NCBI GenBank assembly: GCA_029706075.1
Contig: JAINUG010000037.1
Span: 2,159,127-2,223,126, forward strand
Direction of reading: 5' to 3'
Origin: Aldrovandia affinis
Taxonomy: Eukaryota > Chordata > Actinopteri > Notacanthiformes > Halosauridae
DNA length: 64,000 bases
In this document: in pieces, positions 1-12,598 of the stretch
How positions within the stretch are numbered: position 1 is the stretch's first letter
Layout of the letters: each line of letters opens with the position of its first letter
Program-made: the position numbers and the translations under genes
The notes under the pieces: model-generated
The model's database searches: none
What the model was told of the DNA's origin: nothing
What the model saw: only the letters and a program-made list of their open reading frames with translations

Positions 1-230
1 GCTACTCCAATTATCTGTCACATAAAATATAAAAACAGCCGCAGAGTTTATATGCTCAAGCCAAGCCACAGGATGGGAGTGTGACATGACCTAAAAGCAC
101 AAATCAAACAAGTATTACAACTTCGCATGGTAAACGGAGAGAGAGAGAAAGCAGCAGTTCGGGGACAGGTTACTATTCTGCATTACAACTAGTCACCTGC
201 ATATAGAAACTATGGCATTTTAGAGCAGTG

Positions 231-355
231 GTTCTCAAACCTCTCCTCGGGGACCCCCAGCCAGTCCATGCATTTGTTAAATTCCACTACCAGCACACCT
301 GATTCAACTCATTACAACTTAACAAGCATTTAATAGGCCCTAGGCCCTTGGAAAC
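231..355. repeat. Dispersed fish repeat with 'GGTTCTCAAACCT' start
   Basis: The segment begins with GGTTCTCAAACCTCTCCTCG and continues through GGGACCCCCAGCCAGTCCA and a CAGCACACCTGATTCAACT block. This consensus recurs across teleost genomes, probably as a non-autonomous DNA element. I recognise the wording of the repeat but cannot assign a named family or exact ends. No target duplication was found. Confidence 0.45.
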
Positions 356-2339
356 CCTACTGCCATATCAGAAGTTGGCCAATGAAGAGTGCCCAGGGTG
401 GAAACTCTGCATTGCCTTAAGTATAGCTGACACAAAGTGAAGGAGGGTCAGTGGAAAGGTGGCCACTGGGTGATTTCTGCGACTAATCAATGGCACCCTG
501 TACTTTGGCCCAGTTTGTACATTATATAAGTCTCTCACTTTGTATCTTTCTCTCTATCTGTTTCTCTTTGATAAGCAATGGGTGTTAAAGGGGAGCTGGT
601 CATTTGATAATGTCCCTTTGGTCCCTGCTACCAGGTCCGCGTATCACTGAGTGCTGAGCGTCAGGTGCTCAGAGAGCTCTTTCACTTCGTGCAAACAGCA
701 GGACGGGGCAACAAAGGCCGCTTGAGCTGTCACAGCGCATTGGTCAGACACAATAAAAAAACATATAATCCATTTAAGATTATTGGGACTGGTGAGAAAG
801 ATGTCATTTTAAGAGCTGATGCTATCCTGTGCTAAGTCAGATATTTATTGAGTACAGAGGTGCTGAGTGACAGTCAGGGCCGCTGGCTGAAGATCAGCAA
901 TTCAGTGGTACTTTCACCCTCCTCTTTAGCCAAGGCACTTCACCTTAACCTGTCCAATGAAAAAGGCACTGTTCAGCCTATTTTAAGGCACTAACACTAG
1001 CTAATATTTTCTCCAATATATCTAAGGTTTCTTCTTTTAAGGTTTCTTCCCCATTCGGCTTGTCACCATTGTAAGATATATTTGACAGTATATATATTCC
1101 TCGTACTGCCCCTGAAATGTCTGCCTCTCGTGAGCCACTAGAGCCAAAGAGGACTACAGTTCCTAGCAGCCTGCAGTCCCACACCTGACTACCAGCTGAA
1201 ACAAGTAAAGTAATTGGGACTGCTGGCAGCTGAATGTAATTTGGGGGGAAATAAAATACACAGTTTCCCCAAACAAATGGCTGAGTTCCAGAAGTGAAAC
1301 GTGTGGTGAGTGAGCGAGAAAAGTTATTTTATTTCCAGGTGTCTTTCGGTAATGAAAAAAGTCACATGAGAGGGGCAAACGGAAAGTTCACTATGAATTA
1401 GGTGAAAGAAGTACTGATCAGAGAGTACCACAGGTCCCTCAGAACTGCAACGGCTGTTTGATGTAAGAGTGTTTGTTATCACATGGGCAGGTGTTGCACT
1501 AGAGATGCACCCACAGCGTGCGAGAGCTGTAGAACGAGAAATCGATAAAAGGGACAGATTTATTATCTGCTAGAGAAATTATGAAAATGTATAAATCAAC
1601 AGGTGTAGATTTTGATGAATGGAAGTATAGGCTGGTGGGTAGCAAGGCAGGTGAGTAGGGTAGAGATGACACACGCACCAAGAAAAACCACATTTCCAAG
1701 AAAAATAATGGTTATAAAACTAATGATACCCTATGTGATCATAAAATCCCGTGACAGAACACAGGATGTAATTAAATACAGCAACAGCAATCCACATTCT
1801 TTTGATCTGCCTTTCACAGTGAATATAGGTGACATTCCTCATTGTGTACACATGGCTCAGTTACATCAGAGGTACTGCATCACATGGACACAAGGAATTT
1901 AGTTGAATGGGGCGTTTTGAAAGCCTTGATCTGCTAGCCACACAGAGAACTACCGATGCCGCGTTCGAGTTTGAGATGTCAATTGATCTGGCCTTGGGGT
2001 CAGTCAGATGTTTGGTTCAGTCCGATACCAGGTATTAATGGCATTTCTGGCATCCAAAAAAAAACCTGAAATCTGAGAGCTTAAATGATTCAAAATGCAT
2101 TTGAATGATATCAATAGCATATACTGAGTAATAATGTATGCTAAATGTTTACTGTTTCGAGGTTGCACCGTGTCTACAACAAGAGCTCTGCGAATTTCAA
2201 AATGTTGACTGGGGACCTAATCATTTCCCTTAAAAACTACATCTTCTATTTAAGTGTCTGTGTGAGAGATGTAGCCTCGGGTTAAGAGAGAAGTAAGCCA
2301 TCGTATATCCAAGAAAGTTTACTTCTTGAAGTGGCTCTC

Positions 2340-2570
2340 ACACATGCTGGATGTACGGGAAACCTATGCACGCATGCAGCACCACATCCCCTCCCTCGTG
2401 CTCGCTCTCCCCCCTCTCAGCACGCTCGCCCCCCTTCCACGTGATTGACAGGCAGCGCAGTGGCGTGAGAAGGAGCTTAAAGAGCCGTAGTCACGACAGC
2501 CACTTCCTGTGTTGCAGGCAGACAGCAGCAGGCAATGGGGGTGGGGGGAGGAGTGGGACTCAGGTAACAA
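2340..2570. promoter_or_regulatory. CpG-rich block with one strong XRE
   Basis: This block is much richer in CpG than its AT-rich surroundings. At 2461-2467 it contains TGGCGTG followed by AGAAGG, a close match to the extended AHR/ARNT site TNGCGTGAGAAG. It lies nearly 14 kb upstream of the CYP1A start, so a role in that gene is only a guess. It could equally be the promoter of an unseen transcript. Open frames overlap it on both strands but resemble nothing known. Confidence 0.25.
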
Positions 2571-3606
2571 AACCGAGAGCTATCTCAGAGAACAAGCAAC
2601 AGCAGCTTCTCTTTGTTTGCAAGACACTGCTCCCCTATTCAAAGGGCTCTTGAAGTCTGACCCTGTCCTCAACCTGACCTGTTGCAGGACTCAACCCAGA
2701 CAGAAGAGACCGATACATATTGCAATTCACAAAAAACAAATAAATCTACCAGTTGTTGTTTAGTTTTTTTAGCCATTTTTTAGCCATGAGACCCTCCTGA
2801 AGGCCGTTAAGTGACTATAAAACATATTTCCCAACACTGAGTAATGCATTACACATGGCTGCAATGTACACTGAGTACTGTAAGAAAAGTGTGATACATG
2901 AATGTCTTTTACTGTTTTTTTTAATTTTATTAATATGACAATAATTACAATACTTTATTCATGTGTCAAGTTTAGCCTCAAAGCGTTTCAAAGCCTTTGA
3001 AATGACACAAGAATGAGTCTCTGCCCGGATTCTAAGTTATGTTGCCTCAGCCCCTAAAATGCCTTTTGATTTATAACCTAGAGTTTTGTTATGCAAGACC
3101 AGATCCTAAAAACACCTGCCCCTTCAGTTTAACATCATACGGCACTATGCGGCCTGGATTCAATCAACGTGTCCTTAACTTTGACTTACAAATGAATGCT
3201 ATGCAATTGATGAGTGTTCATATTTTTCTATTAATAAATATATATATATATATATATGAAACTTTTGTTTTAATTTATGTGCCTGTAAAAAAATGATTAA
3301 TGAATCCAGGCCTGTGTCCTGCACTAGAGCCACTGTACTTGCACCAGACTCAACTAGCATGTTTTGATATTTTAATCATTTTATTCAAATGTATTAATTG
3401 TATTTTTACATGCATGTGTAAAAATACAAATAAGAGCACTTGGAACCACCGCAGGACAGTCTATGGCAGTATGCTTGTTTTGATTCTGTGACCTGATTAT
3501 TTCACTGTGGAACATTTATAGACGCGGAGCGCGCGTGCGTGTTTGCGACAAAGCTGCACCGTACAACCGCAATATGTTCTAAAAACATGTTCAGACAAGC
3601 GCTTTG

Positions 3607-3635
3607 ACTCTTTGAAACCTGTTGTTTCAAAGAGT
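3607..3635. repeat. Perfect 12-bp inverted repeat, 5-nt loop
   Basis: ACTCTTTGAAAC at 3607-3618 is followed by a five-base spacer and its exact complement GTTTCAAAGAGT at 3624-3635. The match stops sharply on both sides. It may be the centre of a palindromic element or simply chance. No gene lies nearby. Confidence 0.6.
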
Positions 3636-5528
3636 GGAATGGAAGTCAGAAACTGGGCAGATTCCTTGCTATGAATCTGTACAATACGATTCGGTCTTTA
3701 TGTTCGACGTCTGTCATACTTTCTCTTCTCAGCCTCTCTGTCCCCTTTCCCATCCTCTCGCCTTAGGTTAGGTTTCGGCAAAGCGTTTATTTGTTTATGA
3801 TCGTTCCGCACCATGGTTTCCTTGATCGTTTTAAACAGTCCTTGAACATTATTCATGCAGGAGGAATCCACACAGAATTTGGCATGCCTCGCTATTTAAT
3901 CACTTGGCTCCCTGAACGCTGAGTCAGAGAACAAGACAATCCACACAAACTCTCGCATGGGGACCGATGGCTTCCTCAACGAGTGCCATGCAAATGTTCC
4001 CCTTTCATCCTTCCTCTCTCCACTCTGACGATCCTCACGTTCATGCAGTGAGACAACTCAATGGAATCTCAGTAGCCCCCACCGTGAAGAGTACTATATT
4101 TCAATGCATTATCAAATATGAATACATTTTCAACTGTCAAAATAAATGTTAAACAGAGTTTTTAAGTTTGCCAGGCCTACAATGTGCCCTAGGCACTGGC
4201 CCACTTAAACTTGCCTTACCGCAGAGGGACAAAACAAAGTGTGTCTTTCTGCTGCCGACCCCTGGTCATAGTGAGCTATTAAATAGCCCAGACACGAGAT
4301 AGCAATATCTAGGCTATATTGGTTTCAGCTTGCACTCATGGAAATTGCCTTTACTGCACTAAAGTGCCTTTAGTGCCTTCACATTGGAGCTCATATGTTC
4401 ACTCCAGGTTTTTATTTATTTATTAATCTTTCCTTTGACATTACACGTGGGCTGCATCTGTGCCCATTGCTTGGGCCCATTTAGTGTTGTTATTTTGTAC
4501 ATGGACCCCACACGTCACACGTTTCAATATGTCAAAGGGTTGCATCGCGCTGTCAGGTAGTTTCTGTTTAAACCCATTTGTACATAATGATTGGATTTAA
4601 GCCTAGGTTTATATAACCCAAATGAGTCGCTGGGAGGCCGGAGGCGCTTGGAGGAGGCCTCCCACACTCACAGAACTGGGGGGTCCTGAAGAAGGAGCTC
4701 AGGGCACAGCGGAGGCTGTTTTTAAGAGCGTAGAGAGGCCACAAAGCAAAAGCCGCCACAGTGTCTCACAGCTGTACAATAGCAGGCAAGCCGATTTTTT
4801 CTTCTTCTTAAGCGTTATAATTACAGCTGCTGTTAATTGTCGGTTGACAACCGGACGATAATCAAAGGAGCTCCTGTGTTTTGCACCTGCCAGACAAGGT
4901 AATAGGAAGGCTGGCAGATTGATTTGTCTCCTTGGTTGGTTTCCAAATAAGGTGTTTAACTGGAAGTTGTGGTGAAGTGACAAGAGACCAAGGAACAGGT
5001 AGCTTGGGAGGTGTTGATAGAGAGCTTATACACCTCTGCCGCAGGCATTCAGATTCTGATTCAGAAGCTCGAACGCGATCCTTGCAGCAACTGCGGTCCT
5101 CAAGGATCTCCCGACCTTGTCCTTCATCAGAAAAATATAATACCTTTCAAATTAAGCTATCATTCAAGACCACAAAGTCGTAATTTCGTTGAATGTATGA
5201 ATTAGAATTTCAAAATTAGAGGCTGCTTAAGATTCGCCTTTTTCAGAAGCCTGCTGGATGAGGGACGTAGTGTCTAGGAAAGCCAGGAAAGGAGAAAACG
5301 AACGCATGGTGGTGTGAACGTCAAACACTGTGTAAACGTAAATGGCGAGAGTGGAGATGGGATGGTGCTTGTGTTCTTCTTTTAGATAAATCTTCCGGTT
5401 GCCCTTGAGCCAGGGCTGAAGTGGGCGGAGGGGGAATGCAGCTGCCTCAGGGTGATGGCAGTTTATTTAGGACTGGTATCGGGGCCACTGCAGGAACACA
5501 CAGGAGAGCAGCACAAGCAGTGTTTTTA

Positions 5529-5692
5529 TACACACACACACATACATACACACGTACACATGTACACAAAAGACACTCACAGACACACACACCCACATAC
5601 ATGCCCACACATGCACATGCACACACGTATACATGCGCACACATACAAAAACACATGCATACACGTGCACACACAAGTGCATGTGAGCATGC
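5529..5692. repeat. Imperfect CA-rich microsatellite
   Basis: About 160 bases of (CA)n interrupted by TA and TG steps (ACACATGCAC-type words). The long open frames over it on both strands are artefacts of its dinucleotide composition. Confidence 0.85.
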
Positions 5693-6439
5693 TTGCAGGT
5701 TTGCAGAGCACTCTGCCATCCATCGCTTGGCACCTAGCGATAGATAGCCAGACAGGTCTTTAATCTATGGCAGTGTGATAGAGGCTTCACACAAAACAGT
5801 GATTGTTACCTGTCTTATCACAGCATAGCACACAGCCATAAAAAGAACAATGAAGCATCAGATTAATTCAGAGCAACTAAAAGGGACAGCGTTGTTTCTG
5901 TCCTTTTTCCCCATGCGTTGGGATTACAACAGTGTGCCTTTGTGTCTTGGGACTCCTCTAATTATTAACTGGGCATTAAGAGAGCTGATAAAGAGCTTAC
6001 ATTTTGGCCCTTTGTGACATCACCGTTACGGTGTACTTGTCAAACCCTGGCTACCCCTCCATGCTTTCAAATTTTTAATTCTCTTTCACTGTGTGAAATT
6101 TTACAGCATACCAAGCTCTTACAAATGAACCCTATCTACGCATGTTGGAGGAAAAAAAAGCTTGTTAAAAAATAGTTTATATATATTCTATAACTTGGGA
6201 CAAATGTTTTTTTAGTATATAAATGGTTTGAAGTTCCTACATGATTCCTCAATTGTTCATTCAACTTAATATCATCAATTAAGAAATGTATTAGTGTGTT
6301 TGTGATTTTCTTTGTGTGTGCATTCTGCATGTGTGTGTCCATCTGTGCAGTACATCATTATCTTTATTTTATACACTGACAGATTGATTCTTCTTGTAAC
6401 TGTTGGACTGCTTTAGAGCAATGAATACATACTGGTAGA

Positions 6440-6665
6440 GAACAAAAAATGGACACCGCAATGTAAAGTCACATCATAGGTTGTTGGGCCACCACATATG
6501 GTGTATCCACCATGACATAGAGTCTGGAATTCTGCAGAAGGAATACGACACCACTCATCCACAAAACAGTTAGTCAACTCAATCTTAAGTGATTGGAAAA
6601 CACTGTATCAAGCATTGTTCCAGAATATCCCATACATGCTCAATACCTTAGCATGTGTAGGTCCA
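6440..6665 (-). mobile_element. Tc1/mariner fossil, 3' end fragment
   Basis: The sequence contains GTTGGGCCACCAC followed by words such as TCTGGAATTCTGCAGAAGG, ATACGACACCACTCATCCAC and TTCCAGAATATCCCAT. In order these match the reverse complement of the transposase C-terminal region and terminal repeat of a common fish Tc1-like family. The same family is present at 30110-30658, where the right end reads ...GGTGGCCCAACGCC... . Only the terminal part is preserved here. The copy is old, with many substitutions and no second inverted repeat visible. Confidence 0.65.
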
Positions 6666-7745
6666 GTTAAAACAACCTGACAGAAATGTAGTATCTAGCA
6701 AGTTAATAAACTGTCTTTGTAGCTATAAATGTCAATGTAACTATGACCACATGAAATGTCACCTGTAAACTAAGATTTTTTGATAAATCTTATTGTATAA
6801 TTAATAATGTAGAGTTATTGTAGAGAGACCACTAAGTGATCTGTGGTCAGGGATACCGGTGAATGTTCACAAGCATGTAAAAATGCCCTGGACATACAAG
6901 TTTTCAAAAACAAGTGTGTGTATTCAATTTCGCCAAGCCATAGCTCCCACTTATATGGTATGTAAAAATGTTCTCTGGGGAGAAAAAGCTATTAAAAGAC
7001 TGAAATATGTCCAAAAGATCTTATATTATAATTCCATTTGGAACATCTCCAACTTAAATTTTTATTTTCTTCTTATTATAAATCTTTTCACTTTCACCAT
7101 AGTGTTGTTGAGGGTGTCACAGAGTTAAAAAAAAACACAGCTCTTAATAAGAGATGTGATGGATTCACACAGTTCAGATTGGTGAGGAGAATCAAATTAT
7201 TATGATTGCATAATCTTTTATAATCCTTATGATCTCTACAATGAGCTTCGTGGCCCCAGTTAGCAACAGAATTGAGGATCAGCTGTGAAAGGAAGGCAAA
7301 GTAGTTGGTGAACGGACCGCTGCTGTACCGATTTGCAGAACTCTTGTGTGCTATCAACTGTTGCCGATGGTTGTCTTACCAGTGCTTCCTTGCTGGGATG
7401 TTACCAATCCAGTGCAACAGCTCCATACGACTTTTACTGGGAGACCAAATACTGACTGCCACAATGTCACACGCACACAGACAGAGCACACGCTCACAGT
7501 GGCCAGTCGTGTCAGACGTCCTGTCTCACTAAGTTGAAGGAAGAACATTGTTATGCTTGAACTGGGTTCAGTCAATTACTCAACAGGGCCTGGGGGATAG
7601 GCCATTTGTGCTGTCCAAAGAAAACATTGTGTGGTGCAGATAGATGCCTGGCCTTTTACACAACACAAACTCTCTTCCACCCTGGCCGGGCAAGAGCAGT
7701 CCTTAAGCGCTGCTGCTTCTCATTAGGTTCTGTGCTTTATTTCAG

Positions 7746-7820
7746 TGTAATACGGCAGGAGAGCCATTAAGCTAACCTTGATGCAAGGATGCTGTCCTTA
7801 TTATTCCTCTGATGCTTCTC
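7746..7820. repeat. Local duplicate, copy 1 of 2
   Basis: About 75 bases here match 10471-10545 with few differences. Shared words include GAGCCATTAAGCT/AAGCCATTAAGCT, ACCTTGATGCAAGG and GCTGTCCTTATTATTC. Both copies are followed by a CT-rich tract. The family is not recognised; it could be a segmental duplication or two insertions of one dispersed element. Confidence 0.8.
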
Positions 7821-7830
7821 ACGCTCTGGT

Positions 7831-7832
<2 letters not shown>

Positions 7833-7873
<41 letters not shown>
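7833..7873. repeat. (TC)n microsatellite
   Basis: A pure run of about 20 TC units immediately following the copy 1 duplicate. Confidence 0.95.
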
Positions 7874-7875
<2 letters not shown>

Positions 7876-9277
7876 GCGTGCATGGATGTTTTATTTTGGA
7901 ACGGAAAGATCCATGTGCGGCAAAGCTATAGATGAGGGTGGGTGAGTTCATGTGTTCTAGTGTAACATGAAGACAGGCTCGTGGTCTGTCTGCAACATTT
8001 TGTCCTGTGGATAACTAAGCAAATATACTAACATTTACTATACTACCACATTTGCGCATTCACATTATTAATACTATTATTCTTCATCGTTAGTAATATT
8101 ATTAATTATTAAGTTCATTTAACTGGGAAAACTGGTTGATGTGATTAAATCTACAAATAAAATAATAGACTAAATTTACCCTCACCACAAACACCTGCTT
8201 GCTCTTCTTTTATGTTTTCTTCCTTGCATTTTCTTCTAACTTCATTATGGTTTTATATTACATTTTTCATTCATTTTCAATAAAATAATACACCGTTTTA
8301 TACTTAATAAGCTTAAATGATTAGTTAACTCCAATCGTTTTAGGGTATTTTATTGTGCTTTTTATGGATTCCACTTCTTCTGCAACATATATTGTACCTA
8401 CCTCTTTGAATGTGTCTATTTTTATAGGAAGTCATTCATATGCATGCAAATTAATGCCATCACTAGGATAGGCCGTTAGATGGTTATAATAGATGACTAC
8501 AAAAGTTTGTGTGACAACCTGCCCCAACCAGACTTTCAAAAATAATTGATGATACATTCTGTCATGCAAACACATGTCATGGCCTATTGTTTTTTTGGTG
8601 GGCGGGAGGGGGGGGTTGGACCAAATATTGGCAATTAACAACATTTATCCCGACAAAATAATCAGTTAAACTTCAACAATACACTGCCAAATCATCTCTT
8701 TGAAATGATTGTACCCCTTTTGGGCTTAGTTTAATTAAAAAGTAAAATTGTATTGTGTACATAGCCTACAGCAAGAGTCACTGGCAGTTATCATATTCTT
8801 CCACGTGTCTTCCATATTCTTTCATAATTATGAGAACTGAGTCAACTAACCCCCGTGACTACCAAACCTGCCTCCCCACCTTAGAAGAAACAGGCTGAAA
8901 CGCTGAAAGATGAAGGGTTAACAGTGGGAAATTGTGTTAAAGGCCTCACAGTAGTCGTATTGAATATATGTAGCCTATCTGCAAGAAATAATATCTTACA
9001 GGGATACATTTTGTTTAACTATACCGTCTTCGTTGTCACGCACTTTGTGGAAAAAAAACGTACCATACTCTGTACAATTGGAGATCGTTGGATGTTCTTC
9101 AAGTATGCAATCACCCGAGAACAAGAATTAGAAAAATCTGAAACGACTTTTTGGACCGCTGACCGCTTTTTGAGCCAATGATACATAGAACCATTTTATT
9201 TAACATGCGCATTTTTATTACGGAAAGTCTGCTGCCAGTTAAGCATATTGCTGCCAACTCCTGTATTTACACAACAG

Positions 9278-9842
9278 TAGCGTGCTTCCAAAAACGCAGC
9301 CAGGCGATTGTTATGATAAAGGGGTGACCCCGCAAGGCTAGCCGATGCCCCCCTCTGCTCTCTCTGTACACAGCCTCGCGACCCTTGGCACAGCTCGAGT
9401 AAACATAGTCTGCACGCAATTCCGGATCTGTGGCACAAATCATTAACCCATCGCACTTTTTCTCTCGCGCTGGCAACGGTAAGTGGGCCTCGAATAAAGT
9501 GAGAGCACTTTTTGTGTTTGTTTTTTGGGTCAGGTATTGCGTGTCAAGAATAGCATTGTATCCACGTTCTTTCTCTCCGTGCAACTTTTTTTGAGTCTTC
9601 AAAGAGCGAATTGAAAGAGCCCTGGCTCCTTCTTGTCCGAAAGGCCAGAGGTGACAGCAAGATGGATGGTCGCGATAGAGGTGTCCGCACGCAACCATTC
9701 AGAGCAGAATTAAATTGGCTCGCGGACAGAGAGCGAAAGATATGGCAGTATTGGCTAATTTACTACAGTACCCCCTCGTGTCAGTGAAGAAAAGGTAGTT
9801 CCACCCTCAAGGCTTTTTTGAGAAATACTAGTAAGCACGCCA
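9278..9842. promoter_or_regulatory. Distal XRE cluster (five sites)
   Basis: Five matches to the AHR/ARNT core TNGCGTG or its complement CACGCNA lie within 565 bases: 9278-9284 (TAGCGTG), 9413-9419 (CACGCAA), 9537-9543 (TTGCGTG), 9688-9694 (CACGCAA) and 9836-9842 (CACGCCA). This strict seven-base pattern is expected about once per 2 kb in random DNA and less often in CpG-depleted vertebrate DNA. The cluster sits 6.3-6.9 kb upstream of the CYP1A start and is more GC-rich than its flanks. AHR/ARNT binding to such sites is the established mode of CYP1A induction; function at this spot is inferred. A GGCAACG|GTAAGT splice-donor-like sequence occurs at 9479. Confidence 0.5.
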
Positions 9843-10470
9843 TTGCTACTGATTTAGATTGCTAAATTCCAGTATAATACATATTTAGTTGCCAATCTTG
9901 AGACTTGAAAATATGGGAGATTTTCATTTTAACGGGGTTTTGAGGTAATGATCTCCTGTCATACAATTCTGTGCCTTCTGAGAGTTAAAATAACCATCCA
10001 ATGTGTATGTATTTAAATCATATTTAAAATAATATTTAACATTAAACGAACATAATTTAAATGACATACAATTAAAATGAATACATACTGTACTATTAAA
10101 TTCAGACAATTTATTATGACTGCCTTGTTTCTTTCCTGAAATATGTCCACCTTCTTTAATATTTTAACCTGTGTTTGGCTGCACAGTTTGCTACAAACCT
10201 AGTATATGCAGGTACCCTACATCTCTGTGTAGTTATCAACAAGCATGCATAGCAGCCTATAGAAAGTAGAACACTTACAGAAGCAAGCTATCATAGCTAA
10301 CAAGCCTCATTCAGTCGCATGGTACTATGCTTGTAGTTATTTTGGACTTTTGAATTTTTTTTCGAATTTAGCTGGTGCTCATTTATATATTTATGCTCAC
10401 TTGAGTTCTATGGCCTCCCTGATGTTTTTAACAGCAATGGGAAAATGGGCTGTTCAGGGGTTTGCAAGTA

Positions 10471-10545
10471 TGATAATACAGCTGGAAAGCCATTAAGCTG
10501 ACCTTGATGCAAGGTTGCTGTCCTTATTATTCTTCTGATTCTTAT
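10471..10545. repeat. Local duplicate, copy 2 of 2
   Basis: Matches 7746-7820 in the same orientation, 2.7 kb away. It is also followed by a CT-rich stretch, here shorter and interrupted. Confidence 0.8.
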
Positions 10546-11298
10546 GCTCATATTTATTCTCTGTCTCTCTCTCCACGCTTACTCTATAAAAATCTAAGTT
10601 TAACACAAATGTTGATCTACTGCCTTTCTCTGTTCCTCTTCGTCTCCATCTCCCTTTGATGAATCCCTATAGGCAATACATCAGGAATCAGGATTTGAAA
10701 AGATATCTCTCTCTCTTTTTACATTTATTCAATAGCACCAAATGGCTACAAACGATCGCTTATATGTGTGTGAGGGAGCCCTGCAATGTCTTTCCCCCCC
10801 AGGGTCCATGTCTGTGTGGGGTCAGCCTGAGGCATGGTAATATCGGTGCATGTGAGGTTAGCAACAGGGGTCACGGGCTATGTGTCCTGACGTGGAGTCC
10901 CACATAATCCCATTAAGCCTAGCCCCTGATCAGAGCACACGCGAGGGCGATGGAATGCAGACAGCAGCCTCACGGCTGACTTCTGTTCAAAGCTTCGCAC
11001 CGCGTCCTGTCTCTCTTTCCCTCACATTGTCCTCCCAGAGGAAGCAAACAGTGTGCCTCATGCCTGATAACTTCTGTCGGCCATTCCCCACGTCCATCGG
11101 CATTGCAGGCCAGACAGTTGGACTGCGGAGATTAATAATTCCAGGTGGAACACTCCTGTTGTGTCCCTGGATAAGATGCTTCACCTCAATAGTTTAATAA
11201 AGGATTTCAGGTTTAGAAGGGGATTACTTCTGAGTGTAAGGTGCAAAACTGTCACCTCTTTGAATAAAGGCATCTTCCATGCTGTAAGTTTCATAATG

Positions 11299-11395
11299 AT
11301 ATACTACTACTGCTGCTACTACTACTACTACAAATAACAATACTACTACTACTAATAATGATTATTATGATTATAATCATAATCATCATCATGCC
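11299..11395. repeat. Compound trinucleotide repeat (TAC/TAA/ATC)
   Basis: Runs of TAC, then AATAC/TAATAATG, then ATCATC form a low-complexity stretch of nearly 100 bases. Confidence 0.9.
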
Positions 11396-11685
11396 ATATT
11401 CGGTTCTTGTGAAATAGGTCCACTTTCATCTGCCTGTGGTCCTAATGCATATAGTGTGCATGTAGTAAGTGTAAAAAGTGGTGGAGGCCCTCGATCTTTC
11501 CTCATTTTCTCTTTCTGATCGCGTGCAGATGGTGCGTCTCTCCGAAAGGTCAAACATCACTATTCTTAACCTTTTGCACCCAGTCACAGGTATGTCTGGA
11601 AGAAAGAAAAAACGGAAGACATGACTGATGAATTAGCTGGTGAAGTCTCCACTACAACTAACTCTTCATGTGTGGGCAAGGCCTG

Positions 11686-11758
11686 ACCCCCCCCCCCCCA
11701 CATGCACACAGACACACATGCACACACGCACACACACACGCACACACACAAACACATA
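11686..11758. repeat. Poly-C followed by (CA)n
   Basis: A run of about 13 C is followed by imperfect CA repeats with G interruptions. Confidence 0.9.
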
Positions 11759-12598
11759 CCTGGCAGAGAAGGTGAGTGTGACAGGTGCTGGCCCATTGCG
11801 TGCTGAGCTTTCAGCTGCCTTCACAGTCGTTTGACTTCCATTCATCTTTCATCTTGCACAGTCGACACGGGAGATTCCTTTGGAGATCATCGCTAAGGGC
11901 TAAGGAGTTTTTTTAAGTAGCATTCGTAGTTTGCGTGTGCAAGTCTAAAGACAGACGTGCATCCTATTTGTGTGCTACATCTTATATTACTTAGATTTTT
12001 TCCAAATTAAATCATAAGAATTGAGCGTGCAGGCTGTTTTGATGGACAGCTCCAGGTCGTTCACACGGTCTGTGTTATCTTACAAAACGAGCATGCGCCA
12101 CATGCAAGCGGTCAGTCCTTCTTTAAAGGAATTTACAAAGAGAAGCAGTATTTTAAAATAATTGTAATAATTGTATTTTTGGGGGGGTTTGATGATTTGG
12201 ACTGCTTTTTTGGTTTACATTGTCATTTGTAAATATGTAGGCTATGTACATAGACAGAGTCTGGTATAGAAGAATTATACAGAGAAGTAGTATTTAGTAT
12301 TTACAACAGTATTCGTATTTTTCAATATCGATAACCGATACGCGATAATCGTGTTTCAAATGATGGGGAATCATTTGTTAACATAAGCGTCCGCCTGTTT
12401 TATTGTGGAGCCGATGGCATGCCCATTAACTGGTGATGACTGATCACTCAACTCCAAAGCCCAAAAAGCATTTACAATAGCTTTAGTGCATAAATATATA
12501 GGCTACACCTCGGTGCCCAAGGAAAAATCCCTATATCCCGTGGGCTTTGCTTTGCGAACCTAGGGACCCCTGTCTCTTTCCAGGGGCCGCTACCTTCT

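Larger units (their letters stand above)
1..9195. other. Gene-free upstream stretch
   Basis: No reading frame here resembles a known protein, and no convincing chain of splice sites is visible. The region is mostly AT-rich single-copy-looking DNA with a (GA) run near 138-150, a (TA) run at 3238-3258, a CA-rich tract, a (TC) tract, a Tc1 fragment and one CpG-rich block, which are listed separately. In human, CYP1A genes are followed on this side by CSK. I could not find a CSK exon here, so the next gene probably lies outside the window or is missing. Confidence 0.5.
10938..11937. promoter_or_regulatory. Middle XRE group (four sites)
   Basis: Four TNGCGTG-type sites occur at 10938-10944 (CACGCGA), 11519-11525 (TCGCGTG), 11796-11802 (TTGCGTG) and 11931-11937 (TTGCGTG). 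They lie 4.2-5.2 kb upstream of the CYP1A TATA box, between the distal and proximal clusters. The group is looser than the others and is interrupted by trinucleotide and CA repeats, so some matches may be chance. Confidence 0.4.

Noticed and set aside
900-960. Words resembling a SINE body (AGCCAAGGCACTTCACCTTAA)
   Set aside because: No tRNA head, B box or tail could be found around it.
9267-9698. 143-codon minus-strand open frame in the distal XRE cluster
   Set aside because: No recognisable domain, no splice context, and it overlaps regulatory-looking DNA.
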